Assembly: GCF_001642695.1 (NCBI RefSeq)
Contig: NZ_LWCC02000005.1
Coordinates: 2,586,826-2,632,465 of the forward strand
Direction: 5' to 3'
Source: Streptomyces chilikensis
Lineage (GTDB): Bacteria; Actinomycetota; Actinomycetes; Streptomycetales; Streptomycetaceae
Length of the DNA stretch: 45,640 nucleotides
Of this stretch, positions 6,624 through 14,399 are shown piece after piece. Numbering within the stretch: position 1 is the first letter of the stretch; each line of letters begins with the position of its first letter. The notes under the pieces were generated by a model. It had not been told where the DNA came from. It saw only the letters and a program-made list of their open reading frames with translations, and searched no databases. The translations under genes were made by a program, and so were the position numbers.

Positions 6624-9317
6624 TCAGCCGCCGCCGGTCAGGTCCGCACCGGTCAGGTCCGCACCGGTCCGTTCGGCCTCCGTCTCCCGGACGCGGTCGA
6701 AGACGGGTCCGTTCCGGGCGTCGGTGAGGAGGTAGGCCTGCGCCTCGCCGACGTGGAAGTACATGCCGTTCAGCTCCAGCCGGCCCTGCTGGACGGCTTG
6801 GGCGACCGACGCGTGGGCCTTCAGGTGCGCGAGTTGCTGGGCGACGTTGGTGAGGCAGAGGAGTTCCACCGCGTCGGCGGGCTCCCGCACGGCCAGCCGG
6901 GCCGGCGGGTGGGAGCCGGAGGCCATGCGGCGCAGGCTCGGCAGACCGTGCCGGAGCCAGCGCTGGAGCGGCGTCCCGTCGCTGTCGGGCTCCGAGTCGA
7001 TCAGCGCCTGCATGGCACCGCAACCGGAGTGGCCGCAGACCGTGATGGAACGGACCCGCAGGACGTCCACCGCGTACTCGATGGCGGCGGCCACCGAGTC
7101 GTCGCCGGACTCCTCACCGGGTGGCGGCACCAGGTTGCCCACGTTGCGGACGACGAAGAGGTCACCCGGGCGGCTGCTGGTGATCATCGAGGTCACCAGC
7201 CTGGAATCGGCGCAGGTGAGGAAGAGCTGCGCGGGACGCTGTCCCTCCCGGGCGAGCCGGGCCAGCTCGCGGCGGACCAGCGGCGCGGTGTCCCGCTGGA
7301 AGGCGCTGATGCCGCGCACCAGGTGATGGTCGCTGGGCGGCGGCTCCGGACCGTCGTCCGGTGCCGTGGGTGCCTGGGTCCGGTGGGCCTCGCGGGCGGT
7401 AGGGGCCTCACCGGCCCCGCGGGCTTCACTGGCGCGAGTGGTGCCGTCGGTCTGAGTGGTGCCGTCGGTCTGAGTGGTGTCACCGGCCTTGCGGGTCGCG
7501 TGAGCCGGGTGGGTGGTGGGGGTGCTCGGAACCTCGGCGGGCGTGGCGGTGGTTCCCGTCACGTCGGCGCCCGTGTCGGGGGCACTGCTGCCGGACGGAG
7601 CGGAACGGCCGTCCACCGGAGCGGAAGTGTCATCGGCCGGAGTGGAGATGCCGCCGGCCGGAACGGTGCCGTCGTCAGGGGTGGTGTCCGGGACGGCAGT
7701 GGCGGCGGACCCGGTGCCCGTGTCCGAGGAGGAGCCGGAGCCGTCCCCGCCCGCGTCGGCCGTGGTGGGCGTGCCGGCCGCGGCCAGGCCCGTGCGGAGT
7801 CCGGTGAGGCGGACGGAACCGCCGTGCGCCTCGTGGCTGCTGCGCCAGTCCTGCAGGGACTCGTACGCGGCGTGGTCGACGAAGGAGCCGTGCAGCGCCA
7901 CGACGGCGTCGGCGTCTTCCGGAATCAGGTGGAGCACCCGGCTGAGCCGGGGCACGGCGAGGAAGGTGAGCTGACCGCGGACGTGGACGTGGTGGACGCC
8001 GCCGCTCACCTCGTGGGTGATCCGGGTGTGGGTGAGCCGATGGAGCGCGACCGCGACCGCGGCGGCAATGCCGACTCCCACGCCCTCCAGAACGCCGAGG
8101 AAGGTGACCGCGACGGCCGTGACGGCGTACACCAGCGCCTCTCGGTGCCGGTTGACCGTGCGGATGTGGTGGATCGAGACCATCTGGATACCGATCGCCA
8201 TCACCAGCGACGCGAGCGCGGCGAGCGGGATCAGCTCCAGCGCGGGCACCAGCAGCAGCGCGGCAGCGGCGATCCACACGCTGTGCAGCATCGCCGAGTT
8301 GCTGCTGACGGCGCCGCAGCGGGCGTTGGCCGAGCTGCGCACCGCCACACCGGTGACGGGCAGTCCGCCGAGCGCTCCGGAGGCCATGTTGGCGAAGCCC
8401 TGGCCGCGCAGTTCCCGGTCGAGGTCGGCGCGGGGCACCGGCGCGCCGCCACGGGTGGCGGCGATCTTGTCCACGGCCACCGCGGAGAGAAGGGTTTCCA
8501 CTCCGCCCACCAGGGTGATGGTGAGCACCGCCGCGACCAGCGGCAGCGCGGGACCCTCGGGGAGACCGGCCAGCGCGTGGTTGGACCAGGAGGGCAGGTC
8601 GACCCGGGGCAGACGCAGTCCCATGGCCAGGGCGACGGCGGTGGCGATCAGCATGGCGGCGAGTGCCGCGGGGACGAAGCGCAGGATCCGTCCGGCCCGG
8701 CCGGGGACGCGGGACCAGCCGAGGAGCACCACCAAGGTGAGGGCGCTGACCGCGAGGGCGCCCGGGTGCAGGTCCGCGAGCTGGGCGGGCAGTGCGCGGA
8801 GGTTGTCGAGGACCGAGCTCTGGGGGGTGCCCCCGAGGACGATGTGGAGCTGGGCCACGGCGATGGTGACGCCGATGCCGGCCAGCATGCCGTGCACGAT
8901 GGCGGGACTGACGGCCAGGGCGGTGCGGGCCACCCGGAGCCAGCCGAGTGCCACCTGGGTCACGCCGGCGAGGATGGTGACGGCGCAGGTGGTGCGCCAT
9001 CCGTACTGCTGGATCAGGTCCGCCGTGACCACGGTCAGACCGGCTGTGGGACCGCTGACGGTGAGCGGGGCGCCCCCCAGCCGTCCGGCGACCAGACTGC
9101 CCACGGCGGCGGCGACCAGACCGGCCTGGAGAGGTGCCCCGGTGGCCAGGGCGATGCCCAGGGAGAGGGGCAGCGAGATCAGGAACACCGTCACCGAGGC
9201 GGACAGATCGGCGGGGGCGACCCGGAAGCGGCGGGGCCTTCCGGGCGGCGGACTGTGGGGGCGATGGATGCGCCCGGCTTCATGGGCCTCGGCGCGATGG
9301 GGGACACAGGCAGACAT
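6624..9317 (-). CDS. SulP anion transporter fused to beta-carbonic anhydrase
   Basis: An 897-residue fusion. Residues about 35-430 form a SulP-family membrane domain, with SLPLSLGIALATGAP and VSGPTAGLTVV as typical first-helix signatures. A STAS-like segment of about 80 residues follows (VHVRGQLTFLAVPRLSRVL). A linker of about 160 residues is rich in Thr, Pro, Asp and Ala. The C-terminal 210 residues are a beta-carbonic anhydrase with zinc ligands in CADSRLV (near 701) and GHSGCGAM (near 760). The likely role is bicarbonate or another anion transport coupled to CO2/HCO3- interconversion; M. tuberculosis Rv3273 has the same architecture. The start MSACVPHRAE is chosen for GGAGGAG 11 bases upstream; an upstream ATG would add 31 unsupported residues. 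It is divergent from the deacetylase gene. Confidence 0.92.
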   Translation of the reverse strand: MSACVPHRAEAHEAGRIHRPHSPPPGRPRRFRVAPADLSASVTVFLISLPLSLGIALATGAPLQAGLVAAAVGSLVAGRLGGAPLTVSGPTAGLTVVTADLIQQYGWRTTCAVTILAGVTQVALGWLRVARTALAVSPAIVHGMLAGIGVTIAVAQLHIVLGGTPQSSVLDNLRALPAQLADLHPGALAVSALTLVVLLGWSRVPGRAGRILRFVPAALAAMLIATAVALAMGLRLPRVDLPSWSNHALAGLPEGPALPLVAAVLTITLVGGVETLLSAVAVDKIAATRGGAPVPRADLDRELRGQGFANMASGALGGLPVTGVAVRSSANARCGAVSSNSAMLHSVWIAAAALLLVPALELIPLAALASLVMAIGIQMVSIHHIRTVNRHREALVYAVTAVAVTFLGVLEGVGVGIAAAVAVALHRLTHTRITHEVSGGVHHVHVRGQLTFLAVPRLSRVLHLIPEDADAVVALHGSFVDHAAYESLQDWRSSHEAHGGSVRLTGLRTGLAAAGTPTTADAGGDGSGSSSDTGTGSAATAVPDTTPDDGTVPAGGISTPADDTSAPVDGRSAPSGSSAPDTGADVTGTTATPAEVPSTPTTHPAHATRKAGDTTQTDGTTQTDGTTRASEARGAGEAPTAREAHRTQAPTAPDDGPEPPPSDHHLVRGISAFQRDTAPLVRRELARLAREGQRPAQLFLTCADSRLVTSMITSSRPGDLFVVRNVGNLVPPPGEESGDDSVAAAIEYAVDVLRVRSITVCGHSGCGAMQALIDSEPDSDGTPLQRWLRHGLPSLRRMASGSHPPARLAVREPADAVELLCLTNVAQQLAHLKAHASVAQAVQQGRLELNGMYFHVGEAQAYLLTDARNGPVFDRVRETEAERTGADLTGADLTGGG
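7441..7476. repeat. 18-bp tandem repeat in the SulP-CA linker
   Basis: GTGCCGTCGGTCTGAGTG occurs twice in tandem and is read on the minus strand as the peptide repeat QTDGTT. Looser Pro/Ala/Asp/Thr repeats continue through about 7500-7760. The linker length is therefore likely to vary between strains. Confidence 0.8.
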
Positions 9318-9412
9318 GTTTCCCGTTTCTCCTCCGGGACGGCGCGGGCGCGCGAACGATCGGCGCGACCGCGGGGAACGGCACCGCGCTGACGCGGTGT
9401 ACGCCAACACTC

Positions 9413-9438
9413 AGTAAATGAACAGTAATGCTGAGTAA
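9413..9438 (-). promoter_or_regulatory. Three helically phased AGTAA/TTACT repeats
   Basis: AGTAA occurs at 9413-9417, 9424-9428 and 9434-9438, with start-to-start spacing of 11 and 10 bp. Read on the minus strand these are TTACT direct repeats about 100 bases before the SulP-CA start. Direct repeats spaced one helical turn apart are typical of OmpR/PhoB-type response regulator sites. The regulator is unknown. Confidence 0.4.
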
Positions 9439-9463
9439 AGGCTTTGTACGGAAAAAACGGGCA

Positions 9464-9482
9464 AATGACCTGATAGGTCATT
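9464..9482. promoter_or_regulatory. 19-bp inverted repeat operator candidate
   Basis: AATGACCT-GAT-AGGTCATT is a perfect inverted repeat with a 3-bp centre, in the middle of the divergent region. A second shorter pair, TCATT/AATGA (9478-9489), overlaps its right arm. It resembles a dimer binding site for a TetR-, GntR- or MarR-type repressor. Confidence 0.5.
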
Positions 9483-9635
9483 CAAATGAGTGAAGCTGTC
9501 TTTTCATCGGCTTGTCATACAAATTCCTTCGCGATGGCGTGCGACCTTGGCGGACCCGCCGGGCTCCCCGGCGGTCCACCGGGGAGCGCCTCAGTGGGTG
9601 CTCGGTCTGAGCGAAGGAAGAAGGTGGGGCGGGAG

Positions 9636-10880
9636 ATGACCGCCAAACGGAGAAGCGCCGCCGTGGTCGTGGCGGCGGTGGCCTGCGCCGTCTCGCTCGC
9701 CGGCTGCGGGGAGGGGGCCGGTGGTGCGGCCGGCGCCCAGGCCGGTGCCGAGAAGTCCGCGCCGAAGAAGGTCCCGCAGGTGGTACGGCTCATCGGAGAC
9801 GGTTCCACCGCCTATACGGGGGCGCAGCCCAACCTGCCGAAGCCCGAACGGCTTCCGCCCGGCCGGCGTCCGCCGCAGTTCGTCGTCTTCTCCTGGGACG
9901 GCGCGGGCGAGGACGGGCAGCGGCTGTTCTCCCACTTCCGCGAGGTGGCCAGGAAGAACAACGCCACCATGACCTACTTCCTCAGCGGTGTGTACATGGT
10001 GCCGGAGGAGAAACGTTCCATCTATCAGCCGCCGGGCCGCGCCGCGGGCAGTTCAGACATCGGTTTCAACGATGTCGAGGGGGTGGCCGCGACCGTCGAG
10101 CAGTTGCGTCAGGCGTGGCTGGAGGGCAATGAGATCGGCACCCACTTCAACGGCCACTTCTGCGGAAGCGGCGGTGTCGGCGACTGGTCGGTCGAGCAGT
10201 GGAAGAGCGAGATCGCGCAGGCCAAGAGCTTCGTCAAGACCTGGCGGAGCAACACCGGTCTCGCGGACGCGCCACCACTGCCGTTCGACTACGACAGGGA
10301 ACTGGTCGGCGGGCGTACCCCCTGCCTGGAAGGGCGGGAGAACTTCCGCGCGGCCGCCCGTGAGCTGGGCTTCCGCTACGACACCAGCGGGGTCCGGGAG
10401 CAGGTGTGGCCGGAGCGCGAGGACGGTCTGTGGGACCTGTCGATGCACATGGTTCCGGTGCCCGGCCGCGCCTTCGAGACCATCTCCATGGACTACAACT
10501 TCATGGTCAACCAGTCCGGGGCCAGCACCCAGGGCGACCCGGCCATGCACGGGCAGTGGGGCGATCAGATGCGGGACGGCCTGCTGGCCGGCTTCCACCG
10601 TTCCTACCAGGGCAACCGGGCGCCGTTGATCATCGGCAACCACTTCGAGTCCTGGAACGGCGGCGTGTACATGCGGGCCGTGGAGGAGGTCGTCACGCAG
10701 GTGTGCACCCAGCCCGAGGTCCGCTGCGTCTCCTTCCGCCAACTGGCCGACTGGCTGGACGCCCAGGACCCGCGGACGCTCGACAAGCTGCGGACCCTCG
10801 GGGTCGGCCAGGCGCCCCCGGAAGGCTGGCAGAGCTTCCTGGCATCCCCGGCGGGCGTCGCGGGTCGGGCCGTCGGCTGA
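9636..10880 (+). CDS. Secreted polysaccharide-deacetylase-like lipoprotein
   Basis: A 414-residue lipoprotein. After MTAKRRS comes a hydrophobic stretch and the lipobox LAGC (Cys24). A NodB-like fold follows: FVVFSWDGAGED in place of the usual metal-binding TFDDG motif, EIGTHFNGHF (His pair, metal ligands), and GGRTPCLEG (substrate-binding R-x-P motif). The expected role is removal of acyl groups from an extracellular polysaccharide or peptidoglycan, with the protein anchored on the outer face of the membrane. The first-motif change (S-W-D-G) suggests an atypical subfamily, so activity is not certain. The frame is open 50 codons further upstream, but only this ATG gives a lipoprotein signal; AAGGTGGGGCGGGAG precedes it. 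Confidence 0.85.
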   Translation: MTAKRRSAAVVVAAVACAVSLAGCGEGAGGAAGAQAGAEKSAPKKVPQVVRLIGDGSTAYTGAQPNLPKPERLPPGRRPPQFVVFSWDGAGEDGQRLFSHFREVARKNNATMTYFLSGVYMVPEEKRSIYQPPGRAAGSSDIGFNDVEGVAATVEQLRQAWLEGNEIGTHFNGHFCGSGGVGDWSVEQWKSEIAQAKSFVKTWRSNTGLADAPPLPFDYDRELVGGRTPCLEGRENFRAAARELGFRYDTSGVREQVWPEREDGLWDLSMHMVPVPGRAFETISMDYNFMVNQSGASTQGDPAMHGQWGDQMRDGLLAGFHRSYQGNRAPLIIGNHFESWNGGVYMRAVEEVVTQVCTQPEVRCVSFRQLADWLDAQDPRTLDKLRTLGVGQAPPEGWQSFLASPAGVAGRAVG

Positions 10881-10898
10881 CCCGTACCGCCCTGGCCT

Positions 10899-10924
10899 CC
10901 GTGACGGCCGGGCGGCCGTCACGG
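10899..10924. terminator. Bidirectional terminator between convergent genes
   Basis: CCGTGACGGCCG pairs with CGGCCGTCACGG, a 12-bp near-perfect stem with a minimal centre. It is followed by GAAAA on the plus strand. It lies 18 bases past the deacetylase stop and about 115 bases past the stop of the convergent ATPase gene. Confidence 0.75.
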
Positions 10925-11037
10925 AAAAGCGGCCGGAAGCGGGTCGGCCGGCCGGGGGCGCGTCCGGCCGCCTGCGGCGGCCGTGGCCTCGGCACCCGCT
11001 CCCGCGTTCCGCGCAGTTTCTCCGCGCGTGCGGTGGT

Positions 11038-12018
11038 TCAGGCCGGTTCGGCCACCCGCTCGCCCAGCACGAAGCCCGGGTCGACCTGCCGGGCCAGGTC
11101 GGTTCCGGTCCGGGCGTTTCCCCAGGACTCCGCGTTCCTCAGGTGGAAGTGCACCATCTGGCGCGTGTACCGCTCCCAGTCCCGTGCCTCGTACCGCGCG
11201 TCGGCGGCTGCGCGCAGCGTCTCCAGGGCGGCCCGGTTCCCGGTCTCCAGCCGGTCGAAGTGCGGTGGCCGGCCCTTCTCCATCGCGCGCACCCAGTCCG
11301 AGTGGCCGACCGTCACCAGCAGGTCGGCCCCCACCTCCGCGCGCAGGAACTCCAGATCGTCCGGGCCCTGCACCTTGTTGCCGACGACCTTGAGGGCGAC
11401 CCCGAAGTCCCGGGCGTACTCCTTGTACTGCCGGTAGACCGAGACGCCCTTGCGGGTCGGCTCGGCGACCAGGAAGGTCATGTCGAAGCGGGTGAACATG
11501 CCGGACGCGAAGGAGTCCGAGCCGGCCGTCATGTCCACCACCACGTACTCGTCCCGCCCGTCGACCAAGTGGTTCAGGCACATCTCCACCGCGCCGGTCT
11601 TCGAGTGGTAGCAGGCCACGCCCAGATCGGCCTCGGTGAACGGACCGGTGACCATCAGGCGGACCGCGCCGGCGTCGAGCTCGACCGGACGGGCGCAGGC
11701 CGCGTAGACCGGGTTGTCCTCCCGCACCCGCAGCAACCGGGACCCCTCGCCGGGGGGCGTGGTCTTGATCATCGTTTCGGCCGAGGTGATGCGGGGGTTC
11801 TCCCCGCGCAGGTACTCCTTGATGAGGGGGAGGTGCGCACCCATCGCGGGCAGGGCGGCGGCCTCCGCCTCGTCCAGGCCGAGGGCCGCGCCCAGGTGCT
11901 GGTTGATGTCGGCGTCCACGGCGATGACCGGCGCACCGGACGCGGCGAGGTGGCGGACGAACAGCGACGAGAGGGTCGTCTTTCCGCTGCCGCCCTTGCC
12001 CACGAAAGCAATTTTCAT
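11038..12018 (-). CDS. CooC/MinD-type P-loop ATPase
   Basis: A 326-residue SIMIBI-class ATPase. The N-terminus reads MKIAFVGKGGSGKTTLSSLF, a deviant Walker A with the signature first lysine. VIAVDADINQHLG is the switch I region and YVVVDMTAGSDSFASGM the Walker B. It resembles CooC, the nickel-insertion ATPase of carbon monoxide dehydrogenase, and MinD-like maturation ATPases. No CODH, hydrogenase or urease gene is in the window, and the CXC nickel motif of CooC is not seen. A role in metal insertion or assembly of some other protein is possible but unproven. AGGTGA lies just before the chosen ATG; a GTG two codons earlier has no ribosome binding site. TACGCT 8 bases upstream could be a -10. 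It is divergent from the Fic-like gene. Confidence 0.85.
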   Translation of the reverse strand: MKIAFVGKGGSGKTTLSSLFVRHLAASGAPVIAVDADINQHLGAALGLDEAEAAALPAMGAHLPLIKEYLRGENPRITSAETMIKTTPPGEGSRLLRVREDNPVYAACARPVELDAGAVRLMVTGPFTEADLGVACYHSKTGAVEMCLNHLVDGRDEYVVVDMTAGSDSFASGMFTRFDMTFLVAEPTRKGVSVYRQYKEYARDFGVALKVVGNKVQGPDDLEFLRAEVGADLLVTVGHSDWVRAMEKGRPPHFDRLETGNRAALETLRAAADARYEARDWERYTRQMVHFHLRNAESWGNARTGTDLARQVDPGFVLGERVAEPA

Positions 12019-12179
12019 GTTCACCTAGCGTAGTGCCTCAAACGTGATGCGTGATCGAAGGTGGGCGAGGACCACTCCATCGTGGACGTCGGCGCGGGGG
12101 CGGGGCCAGGGCCGCTTCGGCGGGGTCGTTCGCCCCGGTGATCCCCGGACCGGGCGATGTGGGGCGGCGCGGAGGCGCG

Positions 12180-12203
12180 TAATGTCGTACTCATGAGTAC
12201 GAC
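12180..12203 (+). promoter_or_regulatory. Leaderless-type -10 and 20-bp palindrome over a start codon
   Basis: GTCGTACTCATGAGTACGAC (12184-12203) is a perfect palindrome with the ATG of the Fic-like gene at its centre. TAATGT (12180-12185) fits a TANNNT -10 element ending 7 bases before the ATG, which is the spacing expected of a leaderless transcript. No Shine-Dalgarno sequence sits at a usable distance. A protein bound here would cover the transcription and translation start. Confidence 0.6.
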
Positions 12204-13017
12204 TGGCGCGTCCGCCGACCCGCTCGCGGCCCTGGGCTCCCTTCCCGGCGTGGCCGACTCCGTCGAGTCCGTCCGCAAGTTCGTCGACCGGGTCTACGGC
12301 CACCGCATCATGCGCCGCCGCAGCAACGAGATCACCGGCGAAGCGGCGCTCCGCGGAGCGCGCGGGTCCGCCGCGCTCGCCGGCGCGGACTGGGCGCTGG
12401 AGGAGGTCCGGCGGCGGACCGACTTCAGCGGTGACGACGAGGCCCGCGTGGTGGGCGCCGCCCTGCGGCTCACCGCCGAGGCGGGCCAGCTGCTCTCCAT
12501 CTGGCGGCAGTCCCCGTTGCGGGTGCTGGCCCGCCTCCACCTGGTGGCCGCCGCGGGGGGCGGCGAGGACGTCGGACGCCCGCGGCTGGCGGGCGAGACG
12601 GTCGAAGAGCCGTTGATCGAGTTGCCGCTTCCCGAGGCCGACGAGGTCGCCGGACGGCTCGACGGGCTGTCCCGGCTCATCATCGACGGCGGCTCGGCGC
12701 CCGCCCTGGTCAAGGCGGCGGTGGTGCACGGCGAGATCCTCGCGCTGCGCCCGTTCCGTTCGCACAACGGGCTGGTGGCGCGGGCGGCCGAGCGCATCGT
12801 GCTGGTCGGCAGCGGGCTGGACCCCAAGTCCATCTGCCCCGCCGAGGTGGGGCACGCCGAACTCGGCCGGGCCGCCTACCGGGCCGCGCTGGACGGTTAC
12901 GTCTCCGGCACCCCGGAGGGCATGGCGGCCTGGATCGGGCACTGCGGCAAGGCCGTCGAGCTGGGCGCCCGGGAGTCGACGGCGGTCTGCGAGGCGCTGC
13001 AGCGCGGCGCCGCCTGA
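12193..13017 (+). CDS. Degenerate Fic-fold protein
   Basis: A 274-residue protein similar, from memory, to streptomycete proteins labelled morphological differentiation-associated or Fic-like. Near residue 190 it reads HGEILALRPFRSHNGLVARAAERI, which aligns with the Fic core HPFxDGNGRxxR. PF, N-G and the last Arg remain, but the catalytic His is Arg, GNGR is HNGL, and the phosphate-binding residues are missing. AMPylation is therefore unlikely, and a binding or regulatory role is more plausible. The N-terminal 60 residues are helical and lack any inhibitory S/TxxxE(G/N) motif that I can place. The start is the ATG inside the 20-bp palindrome, probably leaderless. An upstream in-frame ATG at 12157 is weaker. 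Confidence 0.8.
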   Translation: MSTTGASADPLAALGSLPGVADSVESVRKFVDRVYGHRIMRRRSNEITGEAALRGARGSAALAGADWALEEVRRRTDFSGDDEARVVGAALRLTAEAGQLLSIWRQSPLRVLARLHLVAAAGGGEDVGRPRLAGETVEEPLIELPLPEADEVAGRLDGLSRLIIDGGSAPALVKAAVVHGEILALRPFRSHNGLVARAAERIVLVGSGLDPKSICPAEVGHAELGRAAYRAALDGYVSGTPEGMAAWIGHCGKAVELGARESTAVCEALQRGAA

Positions 13018-13091
13018 CCGGAGGGGCGGGGCAGCCGCCTGACCAAGGGCGGGGCAGGGGAGACGAACGGCGGAACAGCCGGAACGGGGTC

Positions 13092-13119
13092 GCGGCGGCA
13101 CGAATCCTCGTGCCGCCGC
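13092..13119 (+). terminator. Terminator after the Fic-like gene
   Basis: GCGGCGGCACGA/TCGTGCCGCCGC is a perfect 12-bp stem with an ATCC loop, 75 bases past the stop codon. No U-tract follows. Confidence 0.7.
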
Positions 13120-13425
13120 TCGCATGTGTCGCCGGGTTACCAAGCGTCCTCGTGAAGTGCCGATCAGGCCGGGAACTTTCTCCCGTGGCCTGGTGCGGCT
13201 GGCCCGTAATCGACGGGTCGACGTCGCGTGGGTGCCCGGTGTTCATGCTCCGGTCCGTGGGGCCGTTGCGTTGCGAAGGCCATCCCGTCGGATGTCCTTG
13301 GTCTCGCGGGCCGTTAAGTCCTTTGTACTCCTGTTCCATGGGAAATGTGAACCCTTGGCAGGATCTGTTTGGTTTCCCGTTCAACCGGCTCGCGCGGAAC
13401 CTGAAGGGCGGGGACACGGGAGCCC
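13120..13425. other. Unassigned 300-base convergent spacer
   Basis: This lies between the terminators of the Fic-like gene (plus) and the HAD gene (minus). It is less GC-rich than its surroundings, especially 13310-13390. Open frames on both strands (for example plus 13338-13430, a 30-residue peptide MGNVNPWQDLFGFPFNR) lack strong codon bias and a ribosome binding site. It may hold a small RNA or a decayed gene. I see nothing I can name. Confidence 0.3.
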
Positions 13426-13442
13426 CCTGACCGCAGGTCAGG
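13426..13442 (-). terminator. Short hairpin after the HAD gene
   Basis: CCTGACC-GCA-GGTCAGG is a 7-bp stem with a 3-base loop, 33 bases past the stop codon of the minus-strand HAD gene. Confidence 0.4.
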
Positions 13443-13474
13443 AGGCGTCCTCCGGTCAAGGGTCGACGGCGCAC

Positions 13475-14308
13475 TCAGGCCAGGGCCGACCGCCGGCGGC
13501 TGGCGGCGTACCAGACCAGCGCCGCTGCCGCCGCCGCGCCCACGGTGGCCGCCGCGACCAGCACGGGCCGGGAGGGGGCGGAGAAGGCGGGCAGCCTCTG
13601 CTTCAGGCGCACCGGCCGGTGGAAGTCGAGGATCGGCCAGCCGCGGGCCACCGCCTCGCGGCGCAGCGTCCGGTCCGGATTGACGGCGTGCGGATGCCCC
13701 ACCGTCTCGAGCATGGGCAGGTCCGTCGCCGAGTCGCTGTAGGCGTAGCAACGGCCGAGGTCGTAGCCCTCGGACTCGGCGAGCTCGCGGATGGCCTGGG
13801 CCTTCGTCGGGCCGTACGCGTAGTACTCGACCTCGCCGGTGAAGCGGCCGTCCTCGCCGACCACCATCCGGGTGGCGACCACCCGGTCGGCACCCAGCAT
13901 CTCGCCGATCGGCTCGACCATCACCGACCCGGAGGTGGAGACGATCACGACGTCCCGGCCGGCCAGGTGGTGCTTCTCGATGAGGGAGGCGGCCTCGTCG
14001 TAGATGATCGGGTCGATGAGGTCGTGCAGGGTCTCGGCGATGATGTCCCTGACCTGCTGGACGTCCCAGCCGCGGCACATGGCGGAGAGGTACCTCCGCA
14101 TGCGTTCCATCTGCTCGTGGTCGGCGCCGCCGGCGAGGAAGACGAACTGGGTGTAGGCCGTGCGCAGGGCGGCACGGCGGTTGATCAGTCCGCCCTGGTA
14201 GAAGGACCTGCCGAAGGTGAGCGTGCTCGACTTCGCGATGACTGTCTTGTCCAGGTCGAAGAAGGCCGCGGTGCGGGGCAAGGGGTGGTTTTCCACAAGG
14301 GCGAGCAT
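13475..14308 (-). CDS. HAD-IB family phosphatase with C-terminal membrane anchor
   Basis: A 277-residue haloacid dehalogenase superfamily hydrolase of the SerB-like IB group. Motif I is FFDLDKT, with nucleophile Asp18 and acid/base Asp20. Motif II is VIVSTSGS, and motif IV YAYSDSATDLPML supplies the magnesium-binding aspartates. The last 40 residues hold one hydrophobic helix (PVLVAAATVGAAAAAALVWYAA) followed by ARRR-type positive residues, so the enzyme is probably tethered to the membrane. The substrate is unknown; small phosphomonoesters or phospholipid phosphates are typical for the group. The start MLALVENHPL has no clear Shine-Dalgarno. In M. tuberculosis the homologous gene (Rv3661) also sits opposite ssd with the 6C RNA between, as here. 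Confidence 0.88.
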   Translation of the reverse strand: MLALVENHPLPRTAAFFDLDKTVIAKSSTLTFGRSFYQGGLINRRAALRTAYTQFVFLAGGADHEQMERMRRYLSAMCRGWDVQQVRDIIAETLHDLIDPIIYDEAASLIEKHHLAGRDVVIVSTSGSVMVEPIGEMLGADRVVATRMVVGEDGRFTGEVEYYAYGPTKAQAIRELAESEGYDLGRCYAYSDSATDLPMLETVGHPHAVNPDRTLRREAVARGWPILDFHRPVRLKQRLPAFSAPSRPVLVAAATVGAAAAAALVWYAASRRRSALA

Positions 14309-14399
14309 AGGGGGCAGCCATTCGGCGTAAGGTGTGGCGCGTGGGTTTGCCTGAGAAGCCTCTCGGGTACACCATGGAAGTCACGGATCGTTCGCGACC

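Larger units (their letters stand above)
9318..9635. promoter_or_regulatory. AT-rich divergent promoter region
   Basis: 318 bases between divergent starts. The stretch 9405-9535 is markedly AT-rich for this genome and must carry promoters for both genes. It contains three phased AGTAA motifs and a 19-bp inverted repeat, listed separately. On the plus strand, CATACAAAT near 9517 could be a -10 region. I cannot assign -35/-10 pairs firmly. Confidence 0.6.

Noticed and set aside
13338-13430. 30-residue peptide MGNVNPWQDLFGFPFNR...
   Set aside because: No Shine-Dalgarno or leaderless -10 at its ATG and poor third-position bias; mentioned only within the unassigned spacer.
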